Shown one piece after another: positions 1-7,142 of a DNA stretch of 11,556 nucleotides. The DNA lies in the NCBI GenBank assembly GCA_937911855.1, contig CALDPK010000208.1, positions 1 to 11,556 of the forward strand, in the 5' to 3' direction. Under the pieces are notes generated by a model. It made no database searches, was not told the DNA's origin, and was given only the letters and a program-made list of their open reading frames with translations. Source of the DNA: an uncultured Trueperaceae bacterium (GTDB taxonomy: Bacteria; Deinococcota; Deinococci; Deinococcales; Trueperaceae). How positions within the stretch are numbered: the first letter of the stretch is position 1; each line of letters starts with the position of its first letter. The translations under genes were made by a program, and so were the position numbers.

Positions 1-608
1 AGGTTGCGCTCAACACCGTGAAGGTGGAGAACTGGGACAAGACCTTCACGGTCATCCCGGCGCACCTGTTCCTGAAGAACAGCTTCAAGAACTACCGCAG
101 CATGTACGAGATCGGACGCCGCATCATGCGCAGCATCCTGATCGACATGGACAGCATCCGCTTCCTGAGCGCCGAAGAGGTCGAGGCACTGGGACGGTTC
201 AGCCTGCTGCGCCCCTACCTGGATGCGAAGAAGACCGACCTGAGCGAGTGGAACCGGAAGCACGGTGGCGATGCGGAGGAACCTGTGAACGCGCGCCGGC
301 TCACCAACCTGGGCACGTTCCGCGCGTACATCGAAGCGTACCTGCGGGCTGATGAACGGATCAGCAAGGACCTGCTCTTCTCCATCCGCCAGCTGGCACC
401 CACGCCTGACGGGCTGCCGCTGCAGATTTACGCCTTCACGGTGGACACAGGTTTCGTGAACTTCGAGAAGACCCAGGCAGACGTGTTCGATCACCTGCTG
501 GCCATCATGAGCGAGTTCGACCTGCGGGTGGCGCAGCGCCCCACAGGCACTGACATGCGTGCGCTGGGCGCCGCCTGGCGGGAACAGTCGCCAGCCCTAG
601 AGCCTTAA
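1..608 (+). CDS. ybdG: YbdG-like MscS-family mechanosensitive channel, 3' part
   Basis: This is the C-terminal half of a small-conductance mechanosensitive channel, which opens in the inner membrane on osmotic downshock. The gene is cut by the window edge. Its frame is open from base 3 (VALNTVKVENWDKT), so the GTG at 18 is an internal codon, not a start. The visible part covers the end of the MscS beta domain and the cytoplasmic alpha/beta domain. It carries blocks I recognise from E. coli YbdG: SFKNYRSMYEIGRRI, LTNLGTFRAYI, a LPLQIYAFT stretch, QADVFDHLLAI and RPTGTDMRALG. The pore helices lie upstream, outside the window. E. coli YbdG is about 415 residues, so roughly half is present. The gene converges on the aminotransferase gene and overlaps its 3' end by 12 bp. 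The family assignment is firm; the exact channel subtype is less so. Confidence 0.9.
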   Translation, partial: VALNTVKVENWDKTFTVIPAHLFLKNSFKNYRSMYEIGRRIMRSILIDMDSIRFLSAEEVEALGRFSLLRPYLDAKKTDLSEWNRKHGGDAEEPVNARRLTNLGTFRAYIEAYLRADERISKDLLFSIRQLAPTPDGLPLQIYAFTVDTGFVNFEKTQADVFDHLLAIMSEFDLRVAQRPTGTDMRALGAAWREQSPALEP

Positions 609-1247
609 CCTGCCCGGCCGCACAGTGACCTGCCGCCAGCCGCGCACCGAGTTGCACAGGAAAACCGCGTCCGCCCGGTACACGTCTCCAGCGGTCAGCA
701 CCTGCTCCCGGGCTTCCCGCCTGGTTTCAAGCACCAGTTCCCGGTAAACCCCTGGCAGAAGTCCCGCGCTGAGGGGTGGTGTCAGCAACTCACCGTCCAA
801 CTCAACGAACACGTTGCTGTTTCCGGCTTCGGTGACCTGACCGAGTTCGTTGCTGAACAGCACGTCAGCCAGGCCCAGCTCGCGCGCCGGCAGCGCGTAC
901 TTCTCGAACAGGCTGCGCCGGGTCGTTTTAAACCGGACCAATTCATCGTTCGATTCGACCGGGGTCTCAGCCAGCATCACCGTCAGCGGGCCCGACGGCG
1001 GGCTGACTTTCTCCGCACTGACCCAGCTGCTGCCGTCCCGCTCCAGCAGGACGCGGACCTTGTAATCATGCCCATTCAGCACCCTGGCCTGCTGTGCCAG
1101 GAGCGCCATGAGCTGTTCTTCATCCAGGTTGAAACCAAGCGCATGTGCCGAGCTGCGCAGCCTGCGCAGGTGCCGGTCCAGGCGCTGAAAACCGCTGCTG
1201 TACAGCAGCGACTCGATCAGTCCGAAGTCTGAACCTGACCCTGACAT
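597..1247 (-). CDS. pabC: Class IV aminotransferase, PabC-like (4-amino-4-deoxychorismate lyase)
   Basis: This is a PLP enzyme of fold type IV, 216 residues. By similarity it would split 4-amino-4-deoxychorismate into 4-aminobenzoate and pyruvate for folate synthesis in the cytoplasm. The likely Schiff-base lysine is K107 in FKTTRR. TEAGNSNVF (139-147) and the GLLPGVYR loop (162-169) are the usual cofactor-phosphate and active-site segments. NSVRGW (199-204) resembles the NSLRG block of PabC proteins. The N-terminus (FGLIES, then RLDRHLRRLRSSAHALGF) looks like the start of the PabC domain in fused PabB-PabC proteins, but this copy stands alone and no pabB is in the window. The ATG at 1247 has no well-placed Shine-Dalgarno sequence; the nearest GAGG is 15 nt upstream. 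It lies 39 nt downstream of the HAD gene on the same strand. A branched-chain or D-amino-acid aminotransferase is the alternative. Confidence 0.78.
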   Translation of the reverse strand: MSGSGSDFGLIESLLYSSGFQRLDRHLRRLRSSAHALGFNLDEEQLMALLAQQARVLNGHDYKVRVLLERDGSSWVSAEKVSPPSGPLTVMLAETPVESNDELVRFKTTRRSLFEKYALPARELGLADVLFSNELGQVTEAGNSNVFVELDGELLTPPLSAGLLPGVYRELVLETRREAREQVLTAGDVYRADAVFLCNSVRGWRQVTVRPGRLRL

Positions 1248-1253
1248 GCAAGC

Positions 1254-1259
1254 AGGATA
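1254..1259 (-). promoter_or_regulatory. -10-like hexamer directly upstream of pabC (possible leaderless start)
   Basis: On the minus strand TATCCT ends exactly 6 nt before the ATG at 1247. This would place the transcription start on or next to the A of the ATG. No -35 match is seen 17 nt further upstream (GGTACC there) and no well-spaced Shine-Dalgarno sequence is present. Readthrough from the HAD gene is equally possible. Confidence 0.3.
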
Positions 1260-1286
1260 GCGCCTCTTCTTAGGTGGGTACCGGGG

Positions 1287-2099
1287 TCAGCCTTCCGTTT
1301 GCTCCAGCAGCGCCCGTGCCGCCTCGAGCACGTCAAGCACGACCAGGTCCGGCGTGGCAGTTTCGATGTCAGCCTCCTTGTGAAAGCGCGTATATAGGTT
1401 GCCTTCCAGGTGACCTTTGAGGAACTCGCGCATCACCGGCGACTTCGCACGTTCACTGGGGGTGTACGGCGCCAGTTCCGCAGGCAGTCCGGGCACCATC
1501 CACACGGACGTCACGCCTGCAAGGTTGGCGCCCAGGACGTCGTGCACGAGGGTGTCGCCGACGTGGGCGTTCAGGCCGGGAATGGCGTGGAACGCGCCCG
1601 TCTGCGGCTTGGCGAAACCGATGCCTTCAGGCGTGTAGACGGTATCGAAGTAATGCTCGATGCCCAGCGCGACGAGTACCGGCCACTGGTACTTGCGGTA
1701 GCCGTTGGTGAGCGCGTGGATGGTGGCACCATGTTCACGCAGCAGCTGCAGGCCTTCGACGGCACCCGGCAGGATGCTGATCATGCCTTCTTCGGCGCTG
1801 AACCTCTCCACCAGTCCGGCGACGTCGGGGATCTCGGGTCCAGCTAAGCTGCGGCTGGCTTCGTTGAGGATTTCGTCCCAGTCGTACGCGGTCACGAAGT
1901 TGCCTTCCTGCATTCGGGTCATCCAGATGTTATTGACCGCCGCGGTCATCTGCCGCTCGGCTTCGGCCTGCTCGAGGGCGGCCAGTGCAGGGGTGGCTCC
2001 GCGGACGTGCTCCCGCACCCAGGGGAACACGCCTTTGGCGAATGGATTCTGGATTATGACGCCGTCGAGGTCGAAGCTGATGGTGAGTCCGCTGTTCAT
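1287..2099 (-). CDS. HAD-superfamily hydrolase (phosphatase-like)
   Basis: This is a 270-residue haloacid-dehalogenase-superfamily protein, probably a cytoplasmic Mg-dependent phosphatase. All four HAD motifs are visible: motif I FDLDGV with nucleophile D10 and acid D12, motif II T131 in ALTNGY, motif III K164 in GFAKPQTGAF, and motif IV D182 and D187 in GDTLVHD. Residues from about 16 to 105 form a helical cap between motifs I and II, as in subfamily I enzymes. The substrate cannot be read from the sequence. I chose ATG 2099 because motif I follows within ten residues. The frame stays open to 2444, but that extension only runs antisense through the divergent binding-protein gene. There is no Shine-Dalgarno sequence, and a promoter ends 6 nt before the ATG, so the mRNA may be leaderless. 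It probably co-transcribes with pabC downstream. Confidence 0.85.
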   Translation of the reverse strand: MNSGLTISFDLDGVIIQNPFAKGVFPWVREHVRGATPALAALEQAEAERQMTAAVNNIWMTRMQEGNFVTAYDWDEILNEASRSLAGPEIPDVAGLVERFSAEEGMISILPGAVEGLQLLREHGATIHALTNGYRKYQWPVLVALGIEHYFDTVYTPEGIGFAKPQTGAFHAIPGLNAHVGDTLVHDVLGANLAGVTSVWMVPGLPAELAPYTPSERAKSPVMREFLKGHLEGNLYTRFHKEADIETATPDLVVLDVLEAARALLEQTEG

Positions 2100-2105
2100 G
2101 GCGAC

Positions 2106-2134
2106 AGTATCGCCTAATTCCTCAGGGTTGTCGG
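2106..2134 (-). promoter_or_regulatory. Candidate promoter of the HAD gene
   Basis: Read on the minus strand: CCGACA (2134-2129), a 17-nt spacer, then GATACT (2111-2106). Each hexamer matches 4 of 6 sigma70 consensus positions. The -10 element ends 6 nt before the ATG at 2099, which fits a leaderless transcript. Prediction by eye only. Confidence 0.4.
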
Positions 2135-2152
2135 CTGTGACCGCAAATCGTA

Positions 2153-2182
2153 TTGGCTGCCACAGTCCGGACGTGGTAGAAA
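2153..2182 (+). promoter_or_regulatory. Candidate promoter of the CUT1 transport operon
   Basis: TTGGCT (2153-2158), an 18-nt spacer and TAGAAA (2177-2182), each 4 of 6 to consensus, lie in the 121-bp divergent region before the binding-protein gene. The perfect 8-bp palindrome GTCCGGAC (2165-2172) sits inside the spacer, where a repressor could bind. No regulator gene is present in the window. Both calls are weak. Confidence 0.3.
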
Positions 2183-2220
2183 TTGCAGTGAAGATAAAGA
2201 CTGTTGGTATGGAGGCAAAA

Positions 2221-3582
2221 GTGAAGACAATCCGCAATCTGCTGATCGCCGGCCTGCTCGTGGGCCTGATGCCGTTCTCCGGTGCGTTCGCACAGGCTGA
2301 AGAGGCACCCGAGATCACGCTCACGTGGTGGATAAACCCGTGGCGCATCCGCCCTCCGGACTTCCCCGCTGACCAGTCACCTACGGGCGACGAGTACCCC
2401 GCCTGGATCAGCCAGGAATTCATGAAGCTGCACCCGAACGTCACGGTGGAGTTCGAAGTCGTGCCTAACAGCGGCTACCTCGAGAAGATCAACACCGCCC
2501 TGTTCGCCGGCAACCCGCCCGACGTCATGCGCAGCCTGGACTTCAACCCCGAATGGGCACGCGAAGGCCTGCTCGAGCCGATCGACGACTACCTGACTGA
2601 CTTCGACCGCGAAGACTTCCTCGAGTACGCGCTTGAAGATGGCAACATCGACGGTCAGTACTACATCTGGCCCTGGAACAACTCGAACAACGGCATGGGC
2701 AGCACCCTCCTCCTGAACAAGGACCTGTTCGAAGAGCGTGGCGTGCCGATTCCCGAAGGCCACTGGACCATCGACGAGTTCCTGGAAGCTGCCGAACAGC
2801 TGACCTTCACCCGCGATGACGGCACGCAGGTTTACGCCATCACCGTGGCCGCCCAGGACGTCGAGAACACTATGGCCTGGATCTACCGTTACGGCGCCCA
2901 GTACGTCAACGATGAGCAGACCAGCTTCGCACTGAACTCCGAGGAAGGCGTCCGCGGCCTGCAGCTGCTCGTCGACCTGGTCAACGAGTACGGCGTTGCA
3001 CCCCGTGGCGGCGAGGCACTCGACGTTTACGGCACCATCGACAACTTCCACCAGGGCCGTGCAGCCATGGGTTACGGCGGCATCTACGAGATCGGACGCA
3101 TCGACCGTTACCTGAACGAAGGCCGCATGGAAGAAGCCATCCAGGTCGTCATCGCCCCGTTCCCGCATGACCCGGAAACCGGTCCCGTTGCTTTCGAGAC
3201 CTCAGGTGGCTTCATCGTCTTCAATCAGGAAGACGAGTACCGGCGTGACATGGCCATGGAACTCGCCCGCTTCATCACCAACACCGAGAACATGACCCTG
3301 CTGCAGGACCTGCTGTACGTGACTGCCCGCCACTCAGCCAACGAGCTGCTCACGTTTGACTCCGTTCAGGCGTACACCGATGACGTGCAGGAGCAGGTGC
3401 GCCGCTACATGGAAGCCATCGATCACGGCATCCCCTACTTCGGTCCGCGTTCGCTTGATACGAGCGGTGCAACTGATTACTTCAAGGCTGCCGTCCAGCG
3501 TGCTTTGAGCGGTCAGGCCACTCCGCAGGAAGCCCTCGACGACTTCGTCCGTAACGCCAACCGGGAGGTTTTCGGCAACTAA
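2221..3582 (+). CDS. CUT1-family carbohydrate ABC transporter solute-binding protein
   Basis: This periplasmic sugar-binding protein (family 1, MalE-like, 453 residues) would deliver its ligand to the two permeases encoded next. A Sec signal peptide is clear: KTIR, a hydrophobic core (LLIAGLLVGLMPF), and AFA-QA cleavage near residue 24. There is no lipobox cysteine, so the mature protein is soluble. NTALFAGNPPDV (91-102) is the classic family block. Tryptophan- and tyrosine-rich stretches (TWWINPW, YYIWPWNN) are typical of carbohydrate-stacking surfaces. I start at GTG 2221 because GGAGG (2211-2215) lies 5 nt upstream and the signal peptide follows directly. The ATG at 2209 overlaps that Shine-Dalgarno sequence, and the frame's longer extension is antisense to the HAD gene. 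The ligand is unknown; an oligosaccharide or glycoside is likely from the family. Confidence 0.92.
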   Translation: MKTIRNLLIAGLLVGLMPFSGAFAQAEEAPEITLTWWINPWRIRPPDFPADQSPTGDEYPAWISQEFMKLHPNVTVEFEVVPNSGYLEKINTALFAGNPPDVMRSLDFNPEWAREGLLEPIDDYLTDFDREDFLEYALEDGNIDGQYYIWPWNNSNNGMGSTLLLNKDLFEERGVPIPEGHWTIDEFLEAAEQLTFTRDDGTQVYAITVAAQDVENTMAWIYRYGAQYVNDEQTSFALNSEEGVRGLQLLVDLVNEYGVAPRGGEALDVYGTIDNFHQGRAAMGYGGIYEIGRIDRYLNEGRMEEAIQVVIAPFPHDPETGPVAFETSGGFIVFNQEDEYRRDMAMELARFITNTENMTLLQDLLYVTARHSANELLTFDSVQAYTDDVQEQVRRYMEAIDHGIPYFGPRSLDTSGATDYFKAAVQRALSGQATPQEALDDFVRNANREVFGN

Positions 3583-3598
3583 GCCGAATCAACCGGTG
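3563..3598 (+). promoter_or_regulatory. Intercistronic hairpin between a Shine-Dalgarno sequence and the permease GTG
   Basis: TTCGGC (3571-3576), a loop that contains the binding-protein stop codon (3577-3582) and GCCGAA (3583-3588) form a perfect 6-bp stem. GGTT (3567-3570) and AACC (3591-3594) can add four pairs across a 2-nt bulge. No T-run follows, so it is not an intrinsic terminator. GGGAGG (3563-3568) is 27 nt from the GTG at 3596 in the linear sequence. It would be about 9 nt away if the inner stem is looped out. Confidence 0.5.
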
Positions 3599-4513
3599 GC
3601 TGACTCAACTTCAACGGCGCTTCCGCGGCCGGCTCCCAACAGGGCCGGCCGCTGGCGCATAAATCTTGCGGCATACCTGTTCCTCCTGCCGCAACTCAGT
3701 GTTTTCCTCCTGTTCGTGGTCCTGCCGGTGCTGTTCGCGCTGGTGCTGGCATTCCTGGACTACCGCCCTACCCGCGTGGAATGGGTGGGCCTCGACAACT
3801 TCAGGCGGGTGTTCACTGACCCGCTCATGGGCATAGCGCTGCGCAACACCAGTATTTTCACGCTTGGTGTCGTTATCTTCTGGCTTGGTAAGGCACTGCT
3901 GATCGCCTACCTGCTTGACCCTCTCAGCAAGGGACTGCAGACGTTCTTCAAGTCCGCCTTCTATCTGCCTTCTGTCACGTCGAGCGTCATCATCTCGCTC
4001 GTCTGGCTGTGGATCTTCAACCCTACGTTCGGCCTGCTTAACGCGATGCTGAACTCGGTCGGGCTCGACAGCGTGTCCTGGCTGGGCAACCCCAATACGG
4101 CGCTTGCGTCACTGATGGGCATGCAGGTCATCATGGGCGGTGGTTCCAGCATCGTGCTGCTCTCGGCGGCGCTGGCGCGCATCCCGCGCGACCTTTACGA
4201 GGTTGCCATCCTCGATGGCGCAACCCGCGGTCAGATGTTCCGGAACATCATCATCCCGCTCATCCGGCCCGTGCTCCTCTACCTGGTTGTGACCGGCACC
4301 ATCAACACCTTCCAGGTGTTCGAGAGCATCTACATAATGACGCAGGGCGGTCCGCAGTTCGCGACCATCACGCTCGTCTACCGCATCTACACGACGGCAT
4401 TCCAGCAGTTCAACCTGGGGCTTGCCTCGGCGCAGGCGATAATCCTGTTCGCCTTCACCTTCATCCTCGCGTGGATCCAGTTCAGGTGGCTGGGCCAGAA
4501 CGTGGAGTACTGA
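3596..4513 (+). CDS. CUT1 carbohydrate ABC transporter permease, MalF type
   Basis: This is one of two inner-membrane permease subunits of the sugar importer, 305 residues, the usual length for UgpA/MalF-like proteins without the large MalF periplasmic domain. Hydrophobic segments lie at about 24-54, 86-107, 120-142, 170-195, 222-246 and 275-297, giving six membrane spans. The EAA loop that docks onto the ATPase is clear at 202-224 (EVAILDGATRGQMF, then PLIRP). The start is uncertain. GTG 3596 is the only reasonable start before the first membrane span, but it lacks a Shine-Dalgarno sequence at normal distance. The gene begins 13 nt after the binding-protein stop and ends 1 nt before the next permease, so the three form one operon. 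Confidence 0.92.
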   Translation: MADSTSTALPRPAPNRAGRWRINLAAYLFLLPQLSVFLLFVVLPVLFALVLAFLDYRPTRVEWVGLDNFRRVFTDPLMGIALRNTSIFTLGVVIFWLGKALLIAYLLDPLSKGLQTFFKSAFYLPSVTSSVIISLVWLWIFNPTFGLLNAMLNSVGLDSVSWLGNPNTALASLMGMQVIMGGGSSIVLLSAALARIPRDLYEVAILDGATRGQMFRNIIIPLIRPVLLYLVVTGTINTFQVFESIYIMTQGGPQFATITLVYRIYTTAFQQFNLGLASAQAIILFAFTFILAWIQFRWLGQNVEY

Positions 4514-4514
4514 C

Positions 4515-5393
4515 ATGGCAAGCGCTCCCCGCGGCCTGAACCGCATCCTGCTCGACCGTGAACACCCGGTGCGCCCACGCGGACTGAACACGTTCTGGTT
4601 CGTAGGCATAGTGGTGATCCTGGCAGCAATGACCGTCATCCCGCTCTACTGGATGGTCGCCACGGCGTTCACGCCCGCTGCCCTGACGATGAAGTTCCCG
4701 CCCGAGATCATCCCATCCAACCCCACGCTGCGGAACTTCCAGGAGATACTGAACCGGCCCGGCTTCATGATCTGGATCATGAACTCGACCATCATGGCTG
4801 TCACCGTCACTGTCTTCACGGTACTGACCGCGAGCATGGCCGGTTACGCGTTCGCCAAGATGCCGTTCAAGGGCAACAAACCGCTGTTCTGGCTGCACAT
4901 CATGGCGGTCATGCTGCCGAACGAGGCGATCCTGGTGCCGCTGTTCATCATCGTCCCGCGCATGGGAATGGTCGACAGCTACGCTGGCCTCATCCTGCCG
5001 CTGCTCGCCGCGCCGTTCGGCGTGTTCCTGATGAAACAGTTCATCCAGACACTGCCTGGCGAGCTGATGGACTCAGCACGTGTCGACGGAGCCAACGAGT
5101 GGCAGGTTTTCTGGCAGATAGTCACCCCGATGGTGCGGCCGGGCATGGCATTCCTGGGCATCATCACTTTCGTGAACATGTGGAACCTGTTCCTGTGGCC
5201 GCTGGTCGCGACCCGCTCGGCGGACATGCGCACTCTGCAGGTCGGTCTGGCCCTTATCCGCGACGAGGAGCCGCTGTTCTACGGGCTGCAGATGGCCGGC
5301 GCCACCCTGGCAGCGATTCCGATCATCATCGTGTTCTTCTCGTTCCAGCGGTACTTCCTGCGCGGGGTCACCGTAGGGGCACTCAAAGGTTGA
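4515..5393 (+). CDS. CUT1 carbohydrate ABC transporter permease, MalG type
   Basis: This is the second permease subunit, 292 residues, pairing with the MalF-type protein to form the membrane pore. It has about six hydrophobic spans, the first at about 26-50. The EAA loop is at 183-209 (ELMDSARVDGANEW, ending PMVRP). The end FLRGVTVGALKG is the characteristic MalG-family C-terminus, so the gene is complete. The ATG follows the previous stop after one base, with TGGAG (4503-4507) 7 nt upstream, a sound ribosome site. A MalK/MsmK-type ATPase would be needed to drive the pair, but the next gene is an exporter-type ATPase. Confidence 0.93.
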   Translation: MASAPRGLNRILLDREHPVRPRGLNTFWFVGIVVILAAMTVIPLYWMVATAFTPAALTMKFPPEIIPSNPTLRNFQEILNRPGFMIWIMNSTIMAVTVTVFTVLTASMAGYAFAKMPFKGNKPLFWLHIMAVMLPNEAILVPLFIIVPRMGMVDSYAGLILPLLAAPFGVFLMKQFIQTLPGELMDSARVDGANEWQVFWQIVTPMVRPGMAFLGIITFVNMWNLFLWPLVATRSADMRTLQVGLALIRDEEPLFYGLQMAGATLAAIPIIIVFFSFQRYFLRGVTVGALKG

Positions 5394-5403
5394 GCCTGGC
5401 GGC

Positions 5404-6312
5404 ATGATCAACGCCAGTAACGTCAACAAGAGCTTCGGCCCGAAGACCGTCATCCGCGACCTGTCATTCCAGGTGGGCGCGGGTGAGGTAGTCGGGCTCC
5501 TGGGGCCAAACGGTTCCGGCAAGACCACGATGGTCAGGCTGCTGAGCGGCGTGCTGCGACCGGATTCCGGCAGCGTGCAGGTAACCGGGCGCGACCCACT
5601 CGCCGATGGAGAGGACGTGCGCATGGCAACGGGTGTGCTCACCGAAAGTGCCGACTTCTACCGCAACATGTCCGCCATCGACAACCTGCGGTTCTTCGCG
5701 GACATTTACGGGGTTCAGGACCGGCAGCGGCCGGCACTCTTGCTGGAGCAGTTCGGACTGGCAGGCGACCGCGACCGCAATGTGGGCACCTTCTCCACCG
5801 GGATGCGCAAGCGCCTGGGACTCGCCAAGGCGCTCCTGCACGAACCAAGCGTTCTGTTCCTGGATGAACCCACCAACGGGCTGGACCCAGAGGGCACCAG
5901 GATGGTGCTTGAATCGATCAGGCAGCTGAACTCAAGCAGACCCACGACCATCCTCATCTGCTCGCACCTGCTGGATCAACTCGAAGTTGTGTGCGACCGC
6001 TATGTGTTCATCGACGAAGGCCGCCTCATCGAGTCGGGGACGCTGCCTGAACTGCGCATCCGCTACCAGCAGGAACTGCTCGTAGAGATGGAGACCGACA
6101 TGCAGGCAGCAGAAGCTGAGGAGCTCGGCTTCAACGTTGACATTCGGGCAGTAGGCGGCACCAGGCGGCTGGTGTTCACTGTCCGGCGCAGGGAGCAGGT
6201 GCCGGACCTGCTGCGGGCTGTGGTGAACCGCGCCCAGGTGTACGGCGCCAGGATCCATGAGCCTGACCTGGAGGACATGTACTTCAGGATCCGGGCGGAG
6301 AAACTGCCATGA
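5404..6312 (+). CDS. ABC-2-type transporter ATP-binding protein (exporter class)
   Basis: This is a cytoplasmic ABC ATPase of 302 residues that would power the permease encoded next. Walker A is GPNGSGKT (34-41), the signature is STGMRKR (131-137), Walker B is VLFLDEP (150-156), the D-loop is GLDP (159-162) and the switch histidine is H188. After about residue 215 comes an 80-90-residue tail of the kind seen in DrrA/NatA-like exporter ATPases (EPDLEDMYFRI near the end). It is not the regulatory TOBE domain of MalK. It starts 10 nt after the MalG-type gene with no convincing Shine-Dalgarno sequence, and its stop overlaps the next start by 4 nt. Position suggests co-expression with the sugar importer. 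Sequence suggests it serves its own exporter. What is exported cannot be told. Confidence 0.9.
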   Translation: MINASNVNKSFGPKTVIRDLSFQVGAGEVVGLLGPNGSGKTTMVRLLSGVLRPDSGSVQVTGRDPLADGEDVRMATGVLTESADFYRNMSAIDNLRFFADIYGVQDRQRPALLLEQFGLAGDRDRNVGTFSTGMRKRLGLAKALLHEPSVLFLDEPTNGLDPEGTRMVLESIRQLNSSRPTTILICSHLLDQLEVVCDRYVFIDEGRLIESGTLPELRIRYQQELLVEMETDMQAAEAEELGFNVDIRAVGGTRRLVFTVRRREQVPDLLRAVVNRAQVYGARIHEPDLEDMYFRIRAEKLP

Positions 6313-7142
6313 ACAGAAGACGTGCCGTACTGGCGATAGTCAGGAAGGACGTGCGGGCGATATTCGCCAACCTGCAGGTCTGGCTGCCCATGCTCATCGT
6401 GCCGGTCGTCCTGGGAATACTCGTACCGGGTGGCATCACCTGGGGCATCCTCCGCTTCGGCGAAGGCAACAGCGAAATGCAGGACATCATCCGCCTGCTC
6501 GACCAGCTGCCCGCCGGCAACCTGCTCGATTCCATCGCACGGTTCGACGGCATACGCCAGCAGGCCGTGTTCTTCATGGCGAACTACCTGCTGGCACCGT
6601 TCTTCCTGCTCATCCCCGTGATGGCGGCCAGCACCATAAGTGCGGACAGCTTCGCCGGCGAGAAGGAGCGCGGAACGCTCGAGTCGCTGCTGTTCAGTCC
6701 CATCAGCGTCGACGTGCTGTTCATCGGCAAGGTGCTTGCTTCTTTCCTGCCTGCAATCGGCCTGGCATGGGGCACGTTCCTGCTGACCGTCATCACCGTC
6801 AACGCTATCGCGTGGCCGTGGATGGGACAGGTGTTCTTCCCCACCCTCAACTGGCTGCCACTGATGCTGCTGGTCATCCCACTGCTGAGCCTGGCCACCA
6901 TCTTCCTGACGGTCTTCGTCAGCGCGCGCGTGCGCACGTTCCAGGCTGCATATCAGCTGGGCGGCATAGTGAGCCTGCCGGTGATCGGACTGGTGGTCGG
7001 GCAGCTTACGGGGGTCCTGTTCCTCAGCATGACGGTCATCATCCTGATCGCTGCCGCACTGCTCGTGCTCAACGTCATCCTGCTGTTCATGCTGCGCGGG
7101 TTCCTGGACCGGCCCGCCCTGTTCGAGTCACAGGTGCAGTGA
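6309..7142 (+). CDS. ABC-2-type transporter permease
   Basis: This is an inner-membrane exporter subunit of 277 residues with hydrophobic spans at about 25-48, 86-110, 139-168, 180-205, 217-236 and 239-263. The segment FAGEKERGTLESLLFSPIS (115-133) is the hallmark cytoplasmic motif of ABC-2 permeases (E-K-E-R-G-T-L-E), thought to be where the ATPase couples. The ATGA overlap with the ATPase gene (6309-6312) implies translational coupling and a fixed ratio. The acidic, hydrophilic stretch at about 50-85 probably faces the periplasm. Members of this family move drugs, sodium, lipids or polysaccharide, or serve unknown substrates; nothing here chooses between them. It is the last gene of the + strand run. 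Confidence 0.88.
   Translation: MNRRRAVLAIVRKDVRAIFANLQVWLPMLIVPVVLGILVPGGITWGILRFGEGNSEMQDIIRLLDQLPAGNLLDSIARFDGIRQQAVFFMANYLLAPFFLLIPVMAASTISADSFAGEKERGTLESLLFSPISVDVLFIGKVLASFLPAIGLAWGTFLLTVITVNAIAWPWMGQVFFPTLNWLPLMLLVIPLLSLATIFLTVFVSARVRTFQAAYQLGGIVSLPVIGLVVGQLTGVLFLSMTVIILIAAALLVLNVILLFMLRGFLDRPALFESQVQ

Noticed and set aside
1705..2220. Binding-protein frame extended 172 codons upstream
   Set aside because: It runs antisense through the HAD gene. The GGAGG site and signal peptide place the start at GTG 2221.
2100..2444. N-terminal extension of the HAD protein to 385 residues
   Set aside because: The extra part lies antisense to the signal peptide and start of the binding protein, has no HAD-like content, and motif I sits at the usual distance from ATG 2099.
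2377..3168. 263-codon open frame on - opposite the CUT1 binding protein
   Set aside because: Val/Asp-rich shadow product with no motif. The + frame is a clear binding protein.
5404..6312. The ABC-2 ATPase as the missing MalK of the sugar importer
   Set aside because: It has the C-terminal tail of exporter ATPases, no MalK-like regulatory domain, and is coupled by a 4-nt overlap to its own permease. I keep the shared-ATPase explanation.
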